A program made the translations under genes and the position numbers. From the NCBI RefSeq assembly GCF_025143365.1, contig NZ_JALXPE010000001.1, positions 84,216-148,215 on the forward strand: 64,000 bases of DNA. Reading direction: 5' to 3'. A model generated the notes under the pieces. That model saw only the letters and a program-made list of their open reading frames with translations, did not search any database and had not been told where the DNA came from. The first letter of the stretch is position 1, and each line of letters begins with the position of its first letter. Source of the stretch: Microbacterium sp. p3-SID336 (lineage in GTDB: Bacteria; Actinomycetota; Actinomycetes; Actinomycetales; Microbacteriaceae). Shown here in pieces: positions 1 through 7,712 of this stretch.

Positions 1-2
1 TC

Positions 3-1406
3 CGCCCGAGCTTCCCCGACAAGACGCTGTCCGACCTCGTCCAGCGCTACCTGGGCGAGAAGCTGCCCGAGGCCGACCCCTCGCAGCTGGTACCGGAGAC
101 CGAGGGTGCCACCCCCTCGCAGGAGGCGTGGTTCGTCCGACGGGTCGCCGAGGCGCTGCGCGCGGACCTGCCCGAATCCGTCGACACCGTGCTGCGGGAC
201 ATCGAGCTGCCCACGCTGCGCGCGCTGGCCGACATGGAGCTCGCGGGCGTCGCCGTCTCGCACGAGGTGCTCTCCACGTTCTCGGGTGAGCTGGCCGCAC
301 GCGCCGACGTGCTGGCGCAGGAGGCCTTCTCCGTCGTCGGCCGTGAGTTCAACCTGGGCTCGCCGAAGCAGCTGCAGGAGGTTCTCTTCGAAGACTTGCA
401 GCTGCCGAAGACGAGGAAGACCAAGACCGGCTACTCCACGGATGCGGCGGTGCTCGCCGACCTGCAGGAGTCCCACCCCCACCCGTTCCTCAGCCTGCTG
501 CTGCAGCACCGCGAGGCGACCAAGCTGCGCCAGATCATCGAGTCGCTCGACACGGCGATCGGCCCCGACCACCGCGTGCACACCACGTACGTGCAGACGG
601 GGAGCCAGACCGGGCGTCTGTCGAGCACGGACCCGAACCTGCAGAACATCCCGGTGCGCACGGAGGAGTCCCGCCGCATCCGCAGCGCATTCGAGGTCGG
701 CGAGGGCTATGAGACGCTGCTGACGGCCGACTACTCGCAGATCGAGATGCGGATCATGGCGCACCTGTCGGGCGACGAGGGCCTGATCGAAGCGTTCAAC
801 AGCGGTGAGGACCTGCACCGTTTCGTGGGCGCCCGGGTGTTCGGCGTCGAGCCGGCGGACGTGACGCCCGCGATGCGCACGAAGGTCAAGGCCATGTCGT
901 ACGGACTGGTCTACGGGCTCTCCGCGTTCGGCCTGTCGAAGCAGCTGCGTATCGAGCAGTCCGAGGCGAAGCAGCTCATGATCGAGTACTTCGCCCGCTT
1001 CGGCGCCGTGCGCGACTACCTCAGGGCCTCCGTCATGAAGGCGAAGGAGGTCGGCTACACCGAGACCATCTTCGGCCGCCGTCGCCCGTTCCCCGACCTG
1101 GCGAGCCCCAACCGGGTGCTGCGGGAGAACGCAGAGCGCGCGGCGCTCAATGCTCCGATCCAGGGCAGCGCCGCCGACATCATGAAGATCGCGCTGTTCC
1201 ACATCCACGACGACCTGCACGAGGCAGACCTCGGGTCCCGCGTGCTGCTGCAGATCCATGACGAGCTCGTGGTGGAGGTCGCTCCGGGGGAGTGGGACCG
1301 CGTGGAGCAGATCGTCCGCCGTCGCATGGGCGATGCCGCCGAACTGTCCGTGCCGCTGGATGTCCAGGTCGGACGCGGCCGAGACTGGAACGAGGCGGCA
1401 CACTGA
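3..1406 (+). CDS. polA: DNA polymerase I, polymerase domain (5' end outside window)
   Basis: The window opens inside this gene; the frame is open from base 3 and gives 467 residues. Family A polymerase motifs are in order: motif A (DYSQIEMRIMAH, near 729), the O-helix motif B (KVKAMSYGLVYG, near 885) and motif C (QIHDELVVE, near 1252). It fills gaps in excision repair and lagging-strand maturation. In the O-helix a Tyr (in SYG) stands where E. coli Pol I has Phe762. This is known for actinobacterial Pol I and linked to weak discrimination against dideoxynucleotides. The 5'-3' exonuclease part, if present, lies upstream of the window. Confidence 0.97.
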   Translation, partial: RPSFPDKTLSDLVQRYLGEKLPEADPSQLVPETEGATPSQEAWFVRRVAEALRADLPESVDTVLRDIELPTLRALADMELAGVAVSHEVLSTFSGELAARADVLAQEAFSVVGREFNLGSPKQLQEVLFEDLQLPKTRKTKTGYSTDAAVLADLQESHPHPFLSLLLQHREATKLRQIIESLDTAIGPDHRVHTTYVQTGSQTGRLSSTDPNLQNIPVRTEESRRIRSAFEVGEGYETLLTADYSQIEMRIMAHLSGDEGLIEAFNSGEDLHRFVGARVFGVEPADVTPAMRTKVKAMSYGLVYGLSAFGLSKQLRIEQSEAKQLMIEYFARFGAVRDYLRASVMKAKEVGYTETIFGRRRPFPDLASPNRVLRENAERAALNAPIQGSAADIMKIALFHIHDDLHEADLGSRVLLQIHDELVVEVAPGEWDRVEQIVRRRMGDAAELSVPLDVQVGRGRDWNEAAH

Positions 1407-1478
1407 CCGGGTGACACCCTGACCCGGGTGGCACACAGACCCCGGTGGCGGCGGGGGTCGGGGGATAGGCTGAAAGCT

Positions 1479-3155
1479 ATGACTTCCGCACCCCGCACCC
1501 CCTCCGCCATCGACGAGGTCGCCGATGAGTGGGTCGACACGATCGCCGTCCTGGCGCCGACTCTCGGGACCTACATCGGTCGCACCGAGGTCAACGACCG
1601 CTTCGGCGACCTGAGCCCGGAAGGGCACGAGCAGATCGCCGCCGCCACACGGGCAACCCTCGACAAGCTGTCGGCACTGGAGCCGGTGGATGCGATCGAC
1701 GAGGTCACGAAGACCGATCTGAGCGCCGAGCTCCGTCTGGACCTCGAACTGCACGAGGCGAAGTGGCACCTGCGCGACCTCAACGTGATCGCCTCGGCGG
1801 CACAGGACGTCCGGGCGGCGTTCGATCTCATGCCGACGGACACCGCGGAGGACTGGGAGGTGATCTCCACGCGTCTGTCCGCTGTTCCCGCGGCCCTCCG
1901 CGGCTACATCGAGACGCTGCGCACGGGCATCGCCGAGGGCGTCACGCCGGCCCGCCGTCAGGTGGCCGAAGTCGCGACGCAGATCGACCGCTACATCGCT
2001 GATGACGGGTTCTTCGCGGCGTTCGTCGCACACGCCGACCCGAAGGAGGGGCAGCTGCCGGCGTCGCTGGCTCGGGCCCTGGCCGACAACTCGGCCGCCG
2101 CCCGTGTCGCCTACGGCGAACTGCGCCGCTTCCTCGCGGAGGAGCTGGCGCCGGAGGCGGGGGAGACCGACGCGGTCGGCCGCGAGCTCTACGCCCTCAA
2201 CTCCCGTCGCTTCCTGGGCGCCACGATCGACCTCGACGAGACGTACGAGTGGGGTCGCGAAGAGCTCGCCCGCATGGTGGCCGAGCAGACCGCCATCGCG
2301 AACGAGATCCTCCCCGGCGCCTCGGTCGAGGAGGCGGTGGCGCACCTCGAGGCCGACCCGGCGCGCAAGCTCGTGGGCACGGACGCGCTGCAGCGGTGGA
2401 TGCAGGAGACGAGCGACCGCGCGGTCGCCGAGCTGGGCGCCTCACACTTCGACATCCCGGAGGCCATCCGCACGCTGGAGTGCATGATCGCGCCGACGCA
2501 GGAAGGCGGGATCTACTACACGGGCCCCACCGACGACTTCTCCCGCCCCGGCCGGATGTGGTGGTCGGTGCCCGAGGGCGTCACCGAGTTCGACACCTGG
2601 CGGGAGCTCACCACGGTGTACCACGAGGGCGTCCCGGGTCATCACCTGCAGATCGCTCAGGCCGTCTACAACCGCGCCGAGCTCAACTCGTGGCGGCGGC
2701 TGCTGGCCGGCACCTCGGGTCATGCGGAGGGGTGGGCGCTGTACGCCGAGCGGCTGATGGAGCAGCTCGGCTACCTCGACGACCCGGCCGACCGCCTGGG
2801 CATGCTGGACGGCCAGCGGATGCGGGCTGCGCGAGTCGTGCTCGACATCGGGGTGCACCTGGGCAAGCCGCGCCTCGACGGCGAGGGGGTGTGGGATGCG
2901 GCCTACGCGCTGGACTTCATGCGCCGCAACGTGAACATGTCGGACCAGTTCGTGCAGTTCGAGGTCAACCGCTACCTGGGCTGGCCGGGGCAAGCGCCGT
3001 CGTACAAGGTCGGGCAGCGCATCTGGGAATCTGCCAGGGAGGATTACGCCGCGAAGATGGGCGATGCATTCTCGGAGAAGGACTTCCACAAGCGGGCTCT
3101 CGACCTCGGAGGCGTCGGACTCGACACGCTCCGGTGGGCGCTCAAGGAACTGTAA
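1479..3155 (+). CDS. DUF885 family metallopeptidase-like protein; last 46 codons supplied by the integrated element
   Basis: This 558-residue protein has the DUF885 signature HEGVPGHHLQ (H382, E383), a probable zinc site of the HExxxGH type, so it is probably a metal-dependent peptidase. There is no signal peptide, so it should be cytoplasmic. The start is ATG at 1479 because a TAGGCT -10 box (1466-1471) lies 7 nt upstream, the leaderless arrangement seen elsewhere in the window. The gene follows polA. From base 3015 on, the coding sequence belongs to the mobile element: a second in-frame copy of the same C-terminus of equal length lies at 12877-13017. The protein therefore looks intact but is a host/element chimera. 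Confidence 0.85.
   Translation: MTSAPRTPSAIDEVADEWVDTIAVLAPTLGTYIGRTEVNDRFGDLSPEGHEQIAAATRATLDKLSALEPVDAIDEVTKTDLSAELRLDLELHEAKWHLRDLNVIASAAQDVRAAFDLMPTDTAEDWEVISTRLSAVPAALRGYIETLRTGIAEGVTPARRQVAEVATQIDRYIADDGFFAAFVAHADPKEGQLPASLARALADNSAAARVAYGELRRFLAEELAPEAGETDAVGRELYALNSRRFLGATIDLDETYEWGREELARMVAEQTAIANEILPGASVEEAVAHLEADPARKLVGTDALQRWMQETSDRAVAELGASHFDIPEAIRTLECMIAPTQEGGIYYTGPTDDFSRPGRMWWSVPEGVTEFDTWRELTTVYHEGVPGHHLQIAQAVYNRAELNSWRRLLAGTSGHAEGWALYAERLMEQLGYLDDPADRLGMLDGQRMRAARVVLDIGVHLGKPRLDGEGVWDAAYALDFMRRNVNMSDQFVQFEVNRYLGWPGQAPSYKVGQRIWESAREDYAAKMGDAFSEKDFHKRALDLGGVGLDTLRWALKEL
3015..3028 (+). repeat. attL core, 14-bp repeat
   Basis: CAGCGCATCTGGGA occurs here in frame in the DUF885 gene (coding QRIWE) and again at 12877-12890. 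Sequence to the left is host gene. Sequence to the right diverges in nucleotide terms but keeps coding the same protein family. Confidence 0.85.
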
Positions 3156-3177
3156 GCACCGGAGCGGAGCAGACGCG

Positions 3178-3204
3178 AAAGGAGTCTCACGCGAGGCTCC
3201 TTTT
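3178..3204 (+). terminator. Rho-independent terminator after the chimeric DUF885 gene
   Basis: A 7-bp stem AAAGGAG / CTCCTTT is followed by T residues, 23 nt after the DUF885 stop codon. It lies on the element side of attL, so the element provides the coding 3' end, the stop codon and the terminator together. Confidence 0.7.
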
Positions 3205-3280
3205 GTGCTCTGACCGTGTATAAACGTGCGCGACTGTCTACTCCTGGGCCGCGATAGGCGCGACTCAGGAGGCCAGGACA

Positions 3281-3532
3281 ATGCAGACACTCACGGATGC
3301 CATCGCCGCGCACGGCGCTGAGCTCCTAGGGAGCTCCGCCTGGCGATGGCTCGATGAGCTCGAGGCGGAGCGCGCCGCCATCGTTTCGGAGGCGCTGGTC
3401 GTCGCCGGGGTCGATAGCCTCGTGGACTTGACGCTCGCGAGACCGGCTCTCGGTGGTCTCGATGCGGACGAGCTCGAGGCGATGCTGACGCATCTCCCGG
3501 ACACGGAGAGGCCCGAAGCTCAAGCCGCCTAG
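3281..3532 (+). CDS. Small acidic hypothetical protein of the element
   Basis: This ORF encodes 83 residues and is the first gene inside the left end. ATG 3281 is preceded by a strong Shine-Dalgarno (AGGAGG, about 9 nt upstream). A TATAAA at 3220-3225 could be its -10. The protein is helical and rich in Ala, Leu and Glu, with no cysteine and no recognised domain. I do not recognise the family; the position next to attL and the good ribosome site support a real accessory gene. Confidence 0.55.
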   Translation: MQTLTDAIAAHGAELLGSSAWRWLDELEAERAAIVSEALVVAGVDSLVDLTLARPALGGLDADELEAMLTHLPDTERPEAQAA

Positions 3533-3609
3533 GCGGGCGGATCGAACATGACCTAGATGCCCCATCCGCCCTGACGCCAGGGTAGTCGACTGTTCAAGGG
3601 GCCTCGTCA

Positions 3610-3628
3610 TGGTCAGCCGTGGCGGGGC
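3610..3628 (+). repeat. 19-bp repeated motif, copy 1
   Basis: TGGTCAGCCGTGGCGGGGC here matches 5857-5875 with one mismatch. Both copies lie between genes within the element. Here it is flanked by two GGGGCCTC words. Function unknown; a regulatory site or RNA structure is possible. Confidence 0.45.
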
Positions 3629-3689
3629 CTCCGTCGCGCGTGCGGCGGCACGTCGTCGGCGTCTCTTGACTCGCTGGGAGGAGGCTCAC

Positions 3690-4175
3690 ATGGCGGTGAC
3701 GTTCGCATGCCCGAGGTGCGGCCAGTCAGCGCGCATCGTGTCGGGCGGCCACGTCGAGGCGCACGAGGCAACGCCCGGCGAGCCCTGCACGTACACGAAG
3801 ACGCCGAGCTCGGGCGGCGTTCGCGACAAGGAGTCCGCCGAGGTGCGGGCGAATCGCGCGGCCCAGCGTCGGGCGGAGGACGCCGAAAAGGCGGCGGCCA
3901 GAGCGGCTCAGAAGGCACGAGCGGCGGAGAGCCGCGAGAAGGCAGAGGCGGCTCGGCTGGAGCAGAAGCGTCGGACGGCGGCGTCCCGGGTCGAGTGCCC
4001 GAGATGCCATGCGCTCGTCCTGCCGTCGAAGATGTCGCCGACAGGTCTGGTCGCGCACACTCGCCCCTCCGGGCGCTGGTGTAAGGGCGGCGCCGAGCCG
4101 TCAGGCAAGCAGGGCAAGGTCAAGCGGAGTGTGTGGCCCGTCTCAGGTGGCCTGCCGGGTCTGGGGCGGCGCTAG
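3690..4175 (+). CDS. Two-zinc-ribbon protein with central Ala/Arg/Glu helix
   Basis: The start is ATG 3690, 9 nt after GGGAGGAGG, giving 161 residues. Residues 1-35 hold CPRCG followed by His21, His25 and Cys33, a plausible zinc knuckle. Residues of roughly 50-110 form an Ala/Arg/Glu/Lys-rich stretch likely to be a long charged helix or coiled coil. A second cluster follows, CPRCHALV then His and CKG. The tail is basic. Similar small zinc-ribbon proteins are common in actinophages, but I cannot assign a function. Nucleic-acid binding is an inference from the zinc clusters and basic tail. Confidence 0.65.
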   Translation: MAVTFACPRCGQSARIVSGGHVEAHEATPGEPCTYTKTPSSGGVRDKESAEVRANRAAQRRAEDAEKAAARAAQKARAAESREKAEAARLEQKRRTAASRVECPRCHALVLPSKMSPTGLVAHTRPSGRWCKGGAEPSGKQGKVKRSVWPVSGGLPGLGRR

Positions 4176-4207
4176 CCCCACCTATGCGCTGGAAATCCGG
4201 CAGGAGC

Positions 4208-4891
4208 TCACAGCCTGAGGCTCCCGCACGAAGGGCAACGCCAGCGTGGGCCTCCGTCGGTATCCGTAGGCGTGAGCTCGACGAAACACGCCGGGCAGAG
4301 GTCCTCCGGCGTCGAAGGAGCGTACTGCCCGTCGATGAAGTCTCCGCGGGTGAAAAGGACTCCCTCGACCTTGCTGGCGGCCTCCTCGGCTTCCTCCTCC
4401 GTCGCTCCGTTCTCAAGAGCTTGGGCCTTGACCCAGCGGCGGTGCATGAGGGGCTCCCGGGTGTCGCGAACGGGGGTGTTGCGCACGTTGGCCGCGTCGA
4501 GGACGGCGATGAACCGCGCGAACGCGAAGCCGAGACGGTCGGCAGGAGTCGGGACCTCGGGCTCATCATCGCCGCCGTGGAAGGCGGAGATGAGGCCGTT
4601 GAGCTCGTCCTCCACGAGGTCATAGTCAACGCGATGAGCGGCTCGGTTCCGGATCGCGTTGAGTGAGGCGATGACGGAGGCGTGCTCGGAGGTCACAGCA
4701 CCGAAGGCCTGAGCGATCCGCAACTTGACTGCGAATGTGAGCCGGTCGGTGGCGAGCGCGCTCGGATCGTCGGCGCGGAGTTCTATGGCGCGGTTGAGGC
4801 ATCGCTCAACCCGGAGGTGTCCCTTGACAAGGACGCTCAGGGTGTTTCCCTCGCTGAGATGAACTGCGAGCTTCTGGGCGTCTACAGGCAT
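4208..4891 (-). CDS. HEPN-like protein with C-terminal zinc ribbon (possible RNase or abortive-infection factor)
   Basis: This 227-residue protein has a helical N-terminal half containing LNAIRNRAAH (Arg81 to His86), which fits the Rx4-6H motif of HEPN ribonucleases. A similar motif also occurs in the DUF4145-like group. The C-terminus carries a four-cysteine ribbon, CPAC (199-202) and CPSC (219-222). It is transcribed alone, convergent with the zinc-ribbon gene at 3690-4175. HEPN proteins are often toxins or phage-defence RNases; here that is inference from one motif and the location in a mobile element. A non-catalytic HEPN fold is the alternative. Confidence 0.55.
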   Translation of the reverse strand: MPVDAQKLAVHLSEGNTLSVLVKGHLRVERCLNRAIELRADDPSALATDRLTFAVKLRIAQAFGAVTSEHASVIASLNAIRNRAAHRVDYDLVEDELNGLISAFHGGDDEPEVPTPADRLGFAFARFIAVLDAANVRNTPVRDTREPLMHRRWVKAQALENGATEEEAEEAASKVEGVLFTRGDFIDGQYAPSTPEDLCPACFVELTPTDTDGGPRWRCPSCGSLRL

Positions 4892-4971
4892 GTGTCCATG
4901 ATGGACGATGTAGACGCCGAAAGGCCTCGCGCCGGAGAGGAACCGGGCGGGGGCCTTCTGGGTTAGGGGGC

Positions 4972-5064
4972 GTGCTTGACTTGGCGGGCTGGTTCGTTGA
5001 CGAGGTGCACCGAGAGATTGGCGACGCCGACTCTGCGGCGATCGTCGCGTCTGTCGCGGCGTGA
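4972..5064 (+). CDS. Possible 30-residue small protein
   Basis: GTG 4972 opens a frame of 30 codons (VLDLAGWFVDEVHREIGD...) with strong GC at third positions and a stop 32 nt before the next gene. There is no clear ribosome site; a weak TTAGGG lies just upstream. It may be a micro-protein or a leader of the membrane-protein gene at 5097. Low confidence. Confidence 0.25.
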   Translation: MLDLAGWFVDEVHREIGDADSAAIVASVAA

Positions 5065-5096
5065 TCGAGCGGGGTGGCCAGCACTAGCATCGGAGC

Positions 5097-5663
5097 ATGA
5101 TCTGGGATAGCTGGACGGCAGGGGACTGGGCGGGCATACTGGGTACCATCATCGCCGCCTTCGTCGGCGTTGGCGGCTTGCTCATCGTCCTAGGCGTCGA
5201 GCGTTCGGGGCGATACGTCGAACGGGTCGACGCGTCCCTCGCCGAGGTCATCGCCGCGCTCGGGCGGCGTGCGGCGGAGCTTGACGTTTACACGTCCGAG
5301 CTGTTCTCGCTGAACGACTCCCACTATCAACAGGTGATGGTCTCTCAGCGCCGAGACGCGAGGCGAGCGTCCCCCGGCGGCCCGCTGGACGCCGATCTCC
5401 AGGCCGCCGCCGAGGTCGCATGTCTTGCGGCAACGCGACGGCGAGATAGAGCGCCAGTCGAAGCCCTGGCGGCGGCAACGTTCGATCTGAAACAGGCAGT
5501 GACGCTCTGGCAGATGGAGCGCGCCGGGCGAATCGCCGCCGACGTGCGGCGTTGGCGAACGGGAGAGCTCGACTCTCCGGCGTTCATCGTCCGGATGCAG
5601 GAGCATCGAGATGGTGCCCGGGCGTCTGGCGAGGCCGCCCTCGCCGCCGAGAACGGTGGCTGA
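5097..5663 (+). CDS. Single-pass membrane protein of unknown function
   Basis: The protein has 188 residues. Residues of roughly 10-33 (AGILGTIIAAFVGVGGLLIVLGV) form one transmembrane helix; the remaining 150 residues are helical, charged and probably cytoplasmic. The start is a leaderless ATG: TAGCAT at 5085-5090, then 6 nt, then ATG 5097. No domain recognised. Small membrane-anchored proteins in phages and satellites may act in exclusion or lysis timing, but nothing in the sequence decides this. Its 3' end overlaps a possible antisense small gene (5584-5745). Confidence 0.6.
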   Translation: MIWDSWTAGDWAGILGTIIAAFVGVGGLLIVLGVERSGRYVERVDASLAEVIAALGRRAAELDVYTSELFSLNDSHYQQVMVSQRRDARRASPGGPLDADLQAAAEVACLAATRRRDRAPVEALAAATFDLKQAVTLWQMERAGRIAADVRRWRTGELDSPAFIVRMQEHRDGARASGEAALAAENGG

Positions 5664-5745
5664 ACAAGATGCCGGTGAGCGTGGCGAGTCCGGGGAGTGC
5701 GTCGATGAGAAGGCGGGCGATGGTCAGAGCGTCGGTGTTGAGCAT
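5584..5745 (-). CDS. Possible 53-residue membrane peptide antisense to the end of the 5097 gene
   Basis: On the minus strand TAGACT is followed by 7 nt and ATG 5745, the same leaderless layout as confirmed genes here. The first 32 codons read like protein (MLNTDALTIARLLIDALPGL, then ATLTGILF, one hydrophobic helix). The last third is basic and may be read only because it overlaps the 5097 gene. Holin-like or regulatory peptide are both possible; unproven. Confidence 0.35.
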   Translation of the reverse strand: MLNTDALTIARLLIDALPGLATLTGILFSHRSRRRGRPRQTPGHHLDAPASGR

Positions 5746-5856
5746 GGCGCGGAGTCTAGGGGCGCTCACGCCAAGGGGACGGGGTTAGGCGCTCCGGAAG
5801 CGAATGAGTGTGACTGGAGAGAGTCGGAGTAGTCGAGCGTTCCAGAGACGCCGTCC

Positions 5857-5875
5857 TGGTCAGCCGTGCCGGGGC
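5857..5875 (+). repeat. 19-bp repeated motif, copy 2
   Basis: TGGTCAGCCGTGCCGGGGC matches 3610-3628 except for one base. It sits in the 240-bp gap between 5745 and 5986, where I see no convincing gene. GAGAC (5846-5850) and GTCTC (5877-5881) flank it and could close a stem. Confidence 0.4.
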
Positions 5876-5985
5876 AGTCTCGGACGACGATGAGGATGGA
5901 CTGCTCACGCCAGGATTAGGCCGCTAAAACGCCCCTAGCGTAGATCGGAGCGGAACGATTCGCGTTCCCGAGACAAGGAGCCGCA

Positions 5986-6129
5986 ATGACCTACTTGGTC
6001 CCCACGCCCGATGCTGGCCTGACCGATCCGTCCCACTCGTGGCGACACCCCGACGGCACGATCACCCCGGCGAGTGACGACGACATCGCGCGTCTCGTCG
6101 AGACAGACGACGAGCGCACGCTCGGCTGA
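5986..6129 (+). CDS. 47-residue acidic small protein
   Basis: ATG 5986 follows AAGGAG by 6 nt, a strong ribosome site, and the frame ends at TGA 6129 just before a perfect terminator. The peptide is acidic with a run of Asp residues (ASDDDIARLVETDDER). A gene this short with its own ribosome site and terminator is probably real. Function unknown; small acidic phage proteins are sometimes DNA mimics or inhibitors, which is speculation here. Confidence 0.55.
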   Translation: MTYLVPTPDAGLTDPSHSWRHPDGTITPASDDDIARLVETDDERTLG

Positions 6130-6137
6130 AACGCCGC

Positions 6138-6175
6138 AAGGCCCCCGGCCGAAGATGATCCGGTACGGGGGCCTT
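6138..6175 (+). terminator. Rho-independent terminator
   Basis: A perfect 10-bp stem, AAGGCCCCCG / CGGGGGCCTT, 8 nt after the 47-residue gene. The HNH gene on the other strand ends about 40 nt further right, so the hairpin may serve both directions. Confidence 0.75.
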
Positions 6176-6214
6176 CTGTGTCGGACGTGTGGTTGAAATC
6201 GCTGACCGTCTGAA

Positions 6215-6556
6215 TCAGCGGCCCCGGACCTTCTGCCGTTGGACCTGAGCGCGAACGTACTTGGTCGCTCCCCATAAGCCGTTTCGGGCGGCGGCGGGGT
6301 TGGCTCTATGAGCATGGTGGACGAGGTCATGGCACGTCGGGCAGACAGGTACAAGGTCCATGAGGCGCTCCGCTCCCAGGTTCTTGTATGTGCGGTGGTG
6401 CAGATGCATCCCCGGTTTGCGAGGAGCATCGCAGACGTAGCAACCCTTGGGGAGAGCGGATGCCCAGTAGCGCGCGCGAACCTCGGCCCATGCACGCGAA
6501 GCGATGTATTCGCGGTATCCGGCGCGGGAGACCGTCGCGCGGCCCGGGATGCCCAA
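6215..6556 (-). CDS. HNH endonuclease
   Basis: The 113 residues contain the HNH/zinc module CYVCDAP, then HLHHRTYKNLG (catalytic-type His pair), then LVPVCPTCHDLVHH. The two CxxC pairs hold the structural zinc. The start is TTG 6556, two codons after the upstream gene's stop, implying translational coupling. In tailed phages, HNH proteins beside terminase genes stimulate packaging-site cleavage; others are homing nucleases. No terminase is visible here, so the role could be in excision, packaging by a helper or interference. Confidence 0.8.
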   Translation of the reverse strand: MGIPGRATVSRAGYREYIASRAWAEVRARYWASALPKGCYVCDAPRKPGMHLHHRTYKNLGAERLMDLVPVCPTCHDLVHHAHRANPAAARNGLWGATKYVRAQVQRQKVRGR

Positions 6557-6559
6557 CGT

Positions 6560-7009
6560 TCAGCCTTCCCAGTGGGCGCGAACGTGTGCGGCGTGTTGGC
6601 CTCGCACAGTTTCGTTGGCCGCGAGAGTGCGTCGTACCTTCTCTGGGTCGATGGCGAAGCGGAGCGCGTCGAAGCGGCTGTAGTCGTCTAGCCCTGGCGT
6701 CTTGCTGTGCTCGATCGGGTCGAAGCGTTGAGCCCATCTCGTGCCATCCAGCGAGGCCCATGCAGCGCCGACGGACGAAGGCCAGACCGATGGTTGCTCT
6801 TCTAGGATCGCCGTCGCCTGAGTCCGCAGGTACGAGACTAGGAGCATACAAGCGCCGCACGCCGGGGCGTTCGCCGTCGCCCTCTCGTTCGCTTCATGTT
6901 CTTCCACCGTCGGGAAGGTCGAGCGGGGCCCGGACTCCGCACGTCGATCGCAGAGCGAGCGGCCATCCGGCATCCAGACGTGGACGGTCTTGGGGTCCTG
7001 GTTAGGCAT
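6560..7009 (-). CDS. Hypothetical protein upstream of the HNH gene
   Basis: 149 residues, transcribed with the HNH gene (3-nt gap). The start is a leaderless ATG: TAGCAT, 6 nt, ATG 7009 on the minus strand. An N-terminal part with Cys20 and a CGAC pair (ACGACML, about residues 51-54) suggests a small zinc site. The rest is mixed and soluble. Family not recognised. Confidence 0.6.
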   Translation of the reverse strand: MPNQDPKTVHVWMPDGRSLCDRRAESGPRSTFPTVEEHEANERATANAPACGACMLLVSYLRTQATAILEEQPSVWPSSVGAAWASLDGTRWAQRFDPIEHSKTPGLDDYSRFDALRFAIDPEKVRRTLAANETVRGQHAAHVRAHWEG

Positions 7010-7059
7010 GGCCAGATGCTATCTCGACGCTCAGACGTCGGGGCGCGCCAAAACAGTAA

Positions 7060-7098
7060 AAGGCCCCCACCGCGCGGAGGAATCCAGGTGGGGGCCTT
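7060..7098 (-). terminator. Rho-independent terminator of the HIRAN operon
   Basis: A perfect 12-bp stem, AAGGCCCCCACC / GGTGGGGGCCTT, directly after the HIRAN gene's stop (7104). On the minus strand it is followed by TTTT. Confidence 0.8.
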
Positions 7099-7103
7099 GG
7101 GGC

Positions 7104-7634
7104 TCAGAAGGTGCGGTACAGGTGGCGGAGTATGTCGGAAGGGGCGGAGATGACCTTCGCGGGGTCGGTCGAGATGACCACAGCTTGCAAGGGCTCGCCC
7201 GCGTCAAGACGTTTCGCCAGGCCCCGGGCCATGCCCTTGTTGTAGTGACCGAGCATCTCTCCGCCGACGTGAATCGCCACGGCATCGGGGTCGTGGGGGT
7301 TATCAGGTTCCCGCACGAGTCCGGCGGGCCCGAGGCTCGCCTTGCCGGTGTAGTAGCGCGTGCCGCGAACCTTGACCCCGAAGATACCGAGCCGACGTAG
7401 ATAGCGGTTGTCGACGTTGATGAGCTTGCCCGTGGTGTCCTCGGCTAGCCATAGTGCTCCAGCGTGGCGTACGAGGTGTAGCGGAGGTAGGCCATCGGCA
7501 CGGGGAGCGAGCAGCTCCGCTTGCCGTTCCGTGGAGAGGTAGAGGCTCTCATATGCCTCATTCTGAGCACTGACAAGCTCCGCGTGGTAGGTCACGTCGA
7601 GAGGACGTCGTGCGTGGGCCTCGCCTGGACTCAC
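7104..7634 (-). CDS. Stand-alone HIRAN-domain protein
   Basis: The protein has 176 residues. From about residue 84 to the end it matches the HIRAN pattern: GVKVRGTRYYTG, then VREPDNPHDPDAVAIHVGGE, then a glycine-tyrosine turn and GLAKRLDAGE. HIRAN domains bind 3' DNA ends or damaged or stalled forks and usually sit on helicases (HLTF/Rad5). Stand-alone copies occur in phages and islands. The N-terminal 80 residues are not recognised. The start GTG 7634 overlaps the stop of a 16-residue leader ORF (7631-7681). Confidence 0.75.
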   Translation of the reverse strand: MSPGEAHARRPLDVTYHAELVSAQNEAYESLYLSTERQAELLAPRADGLPPLHLVRHAGALWLAEDTTGKLINVDNRYLRRLGIFGVKVRGTRYYTGKASLGPAGLVREPDNPHDPDAVAIHVGGEMLGHYNKGMARGLAKRLDAGEPLQAVVISTDPAKVISAPSDILRHLYRTF

Positions 7635-7681
7635 GGACGCGATGCCGAGAGCACCTCGCGAATCGAGTTGAGAAGACCCAT
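7631..7681 (-). CDS. 16-residue leader peptide coupled to the HIRAN gene
   Basis: TAGGAT, 6 nt, ATG 7681, then MGLLNSIREVLSASRP and a TGA that overlaps the GTG of the HIRAN gene (GTGA). The leaderless start and exact overlap argue that ribosomes enter here and reinitiate on the HIRAN gene. Confidence 0.45.
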   Translation of the reverse strand: MGLLNSIREVLSASRP

Positions 7682-7712
7682 GCGGTCATCCTAGGGTCAC
7701 GCCGCGAGTCAA

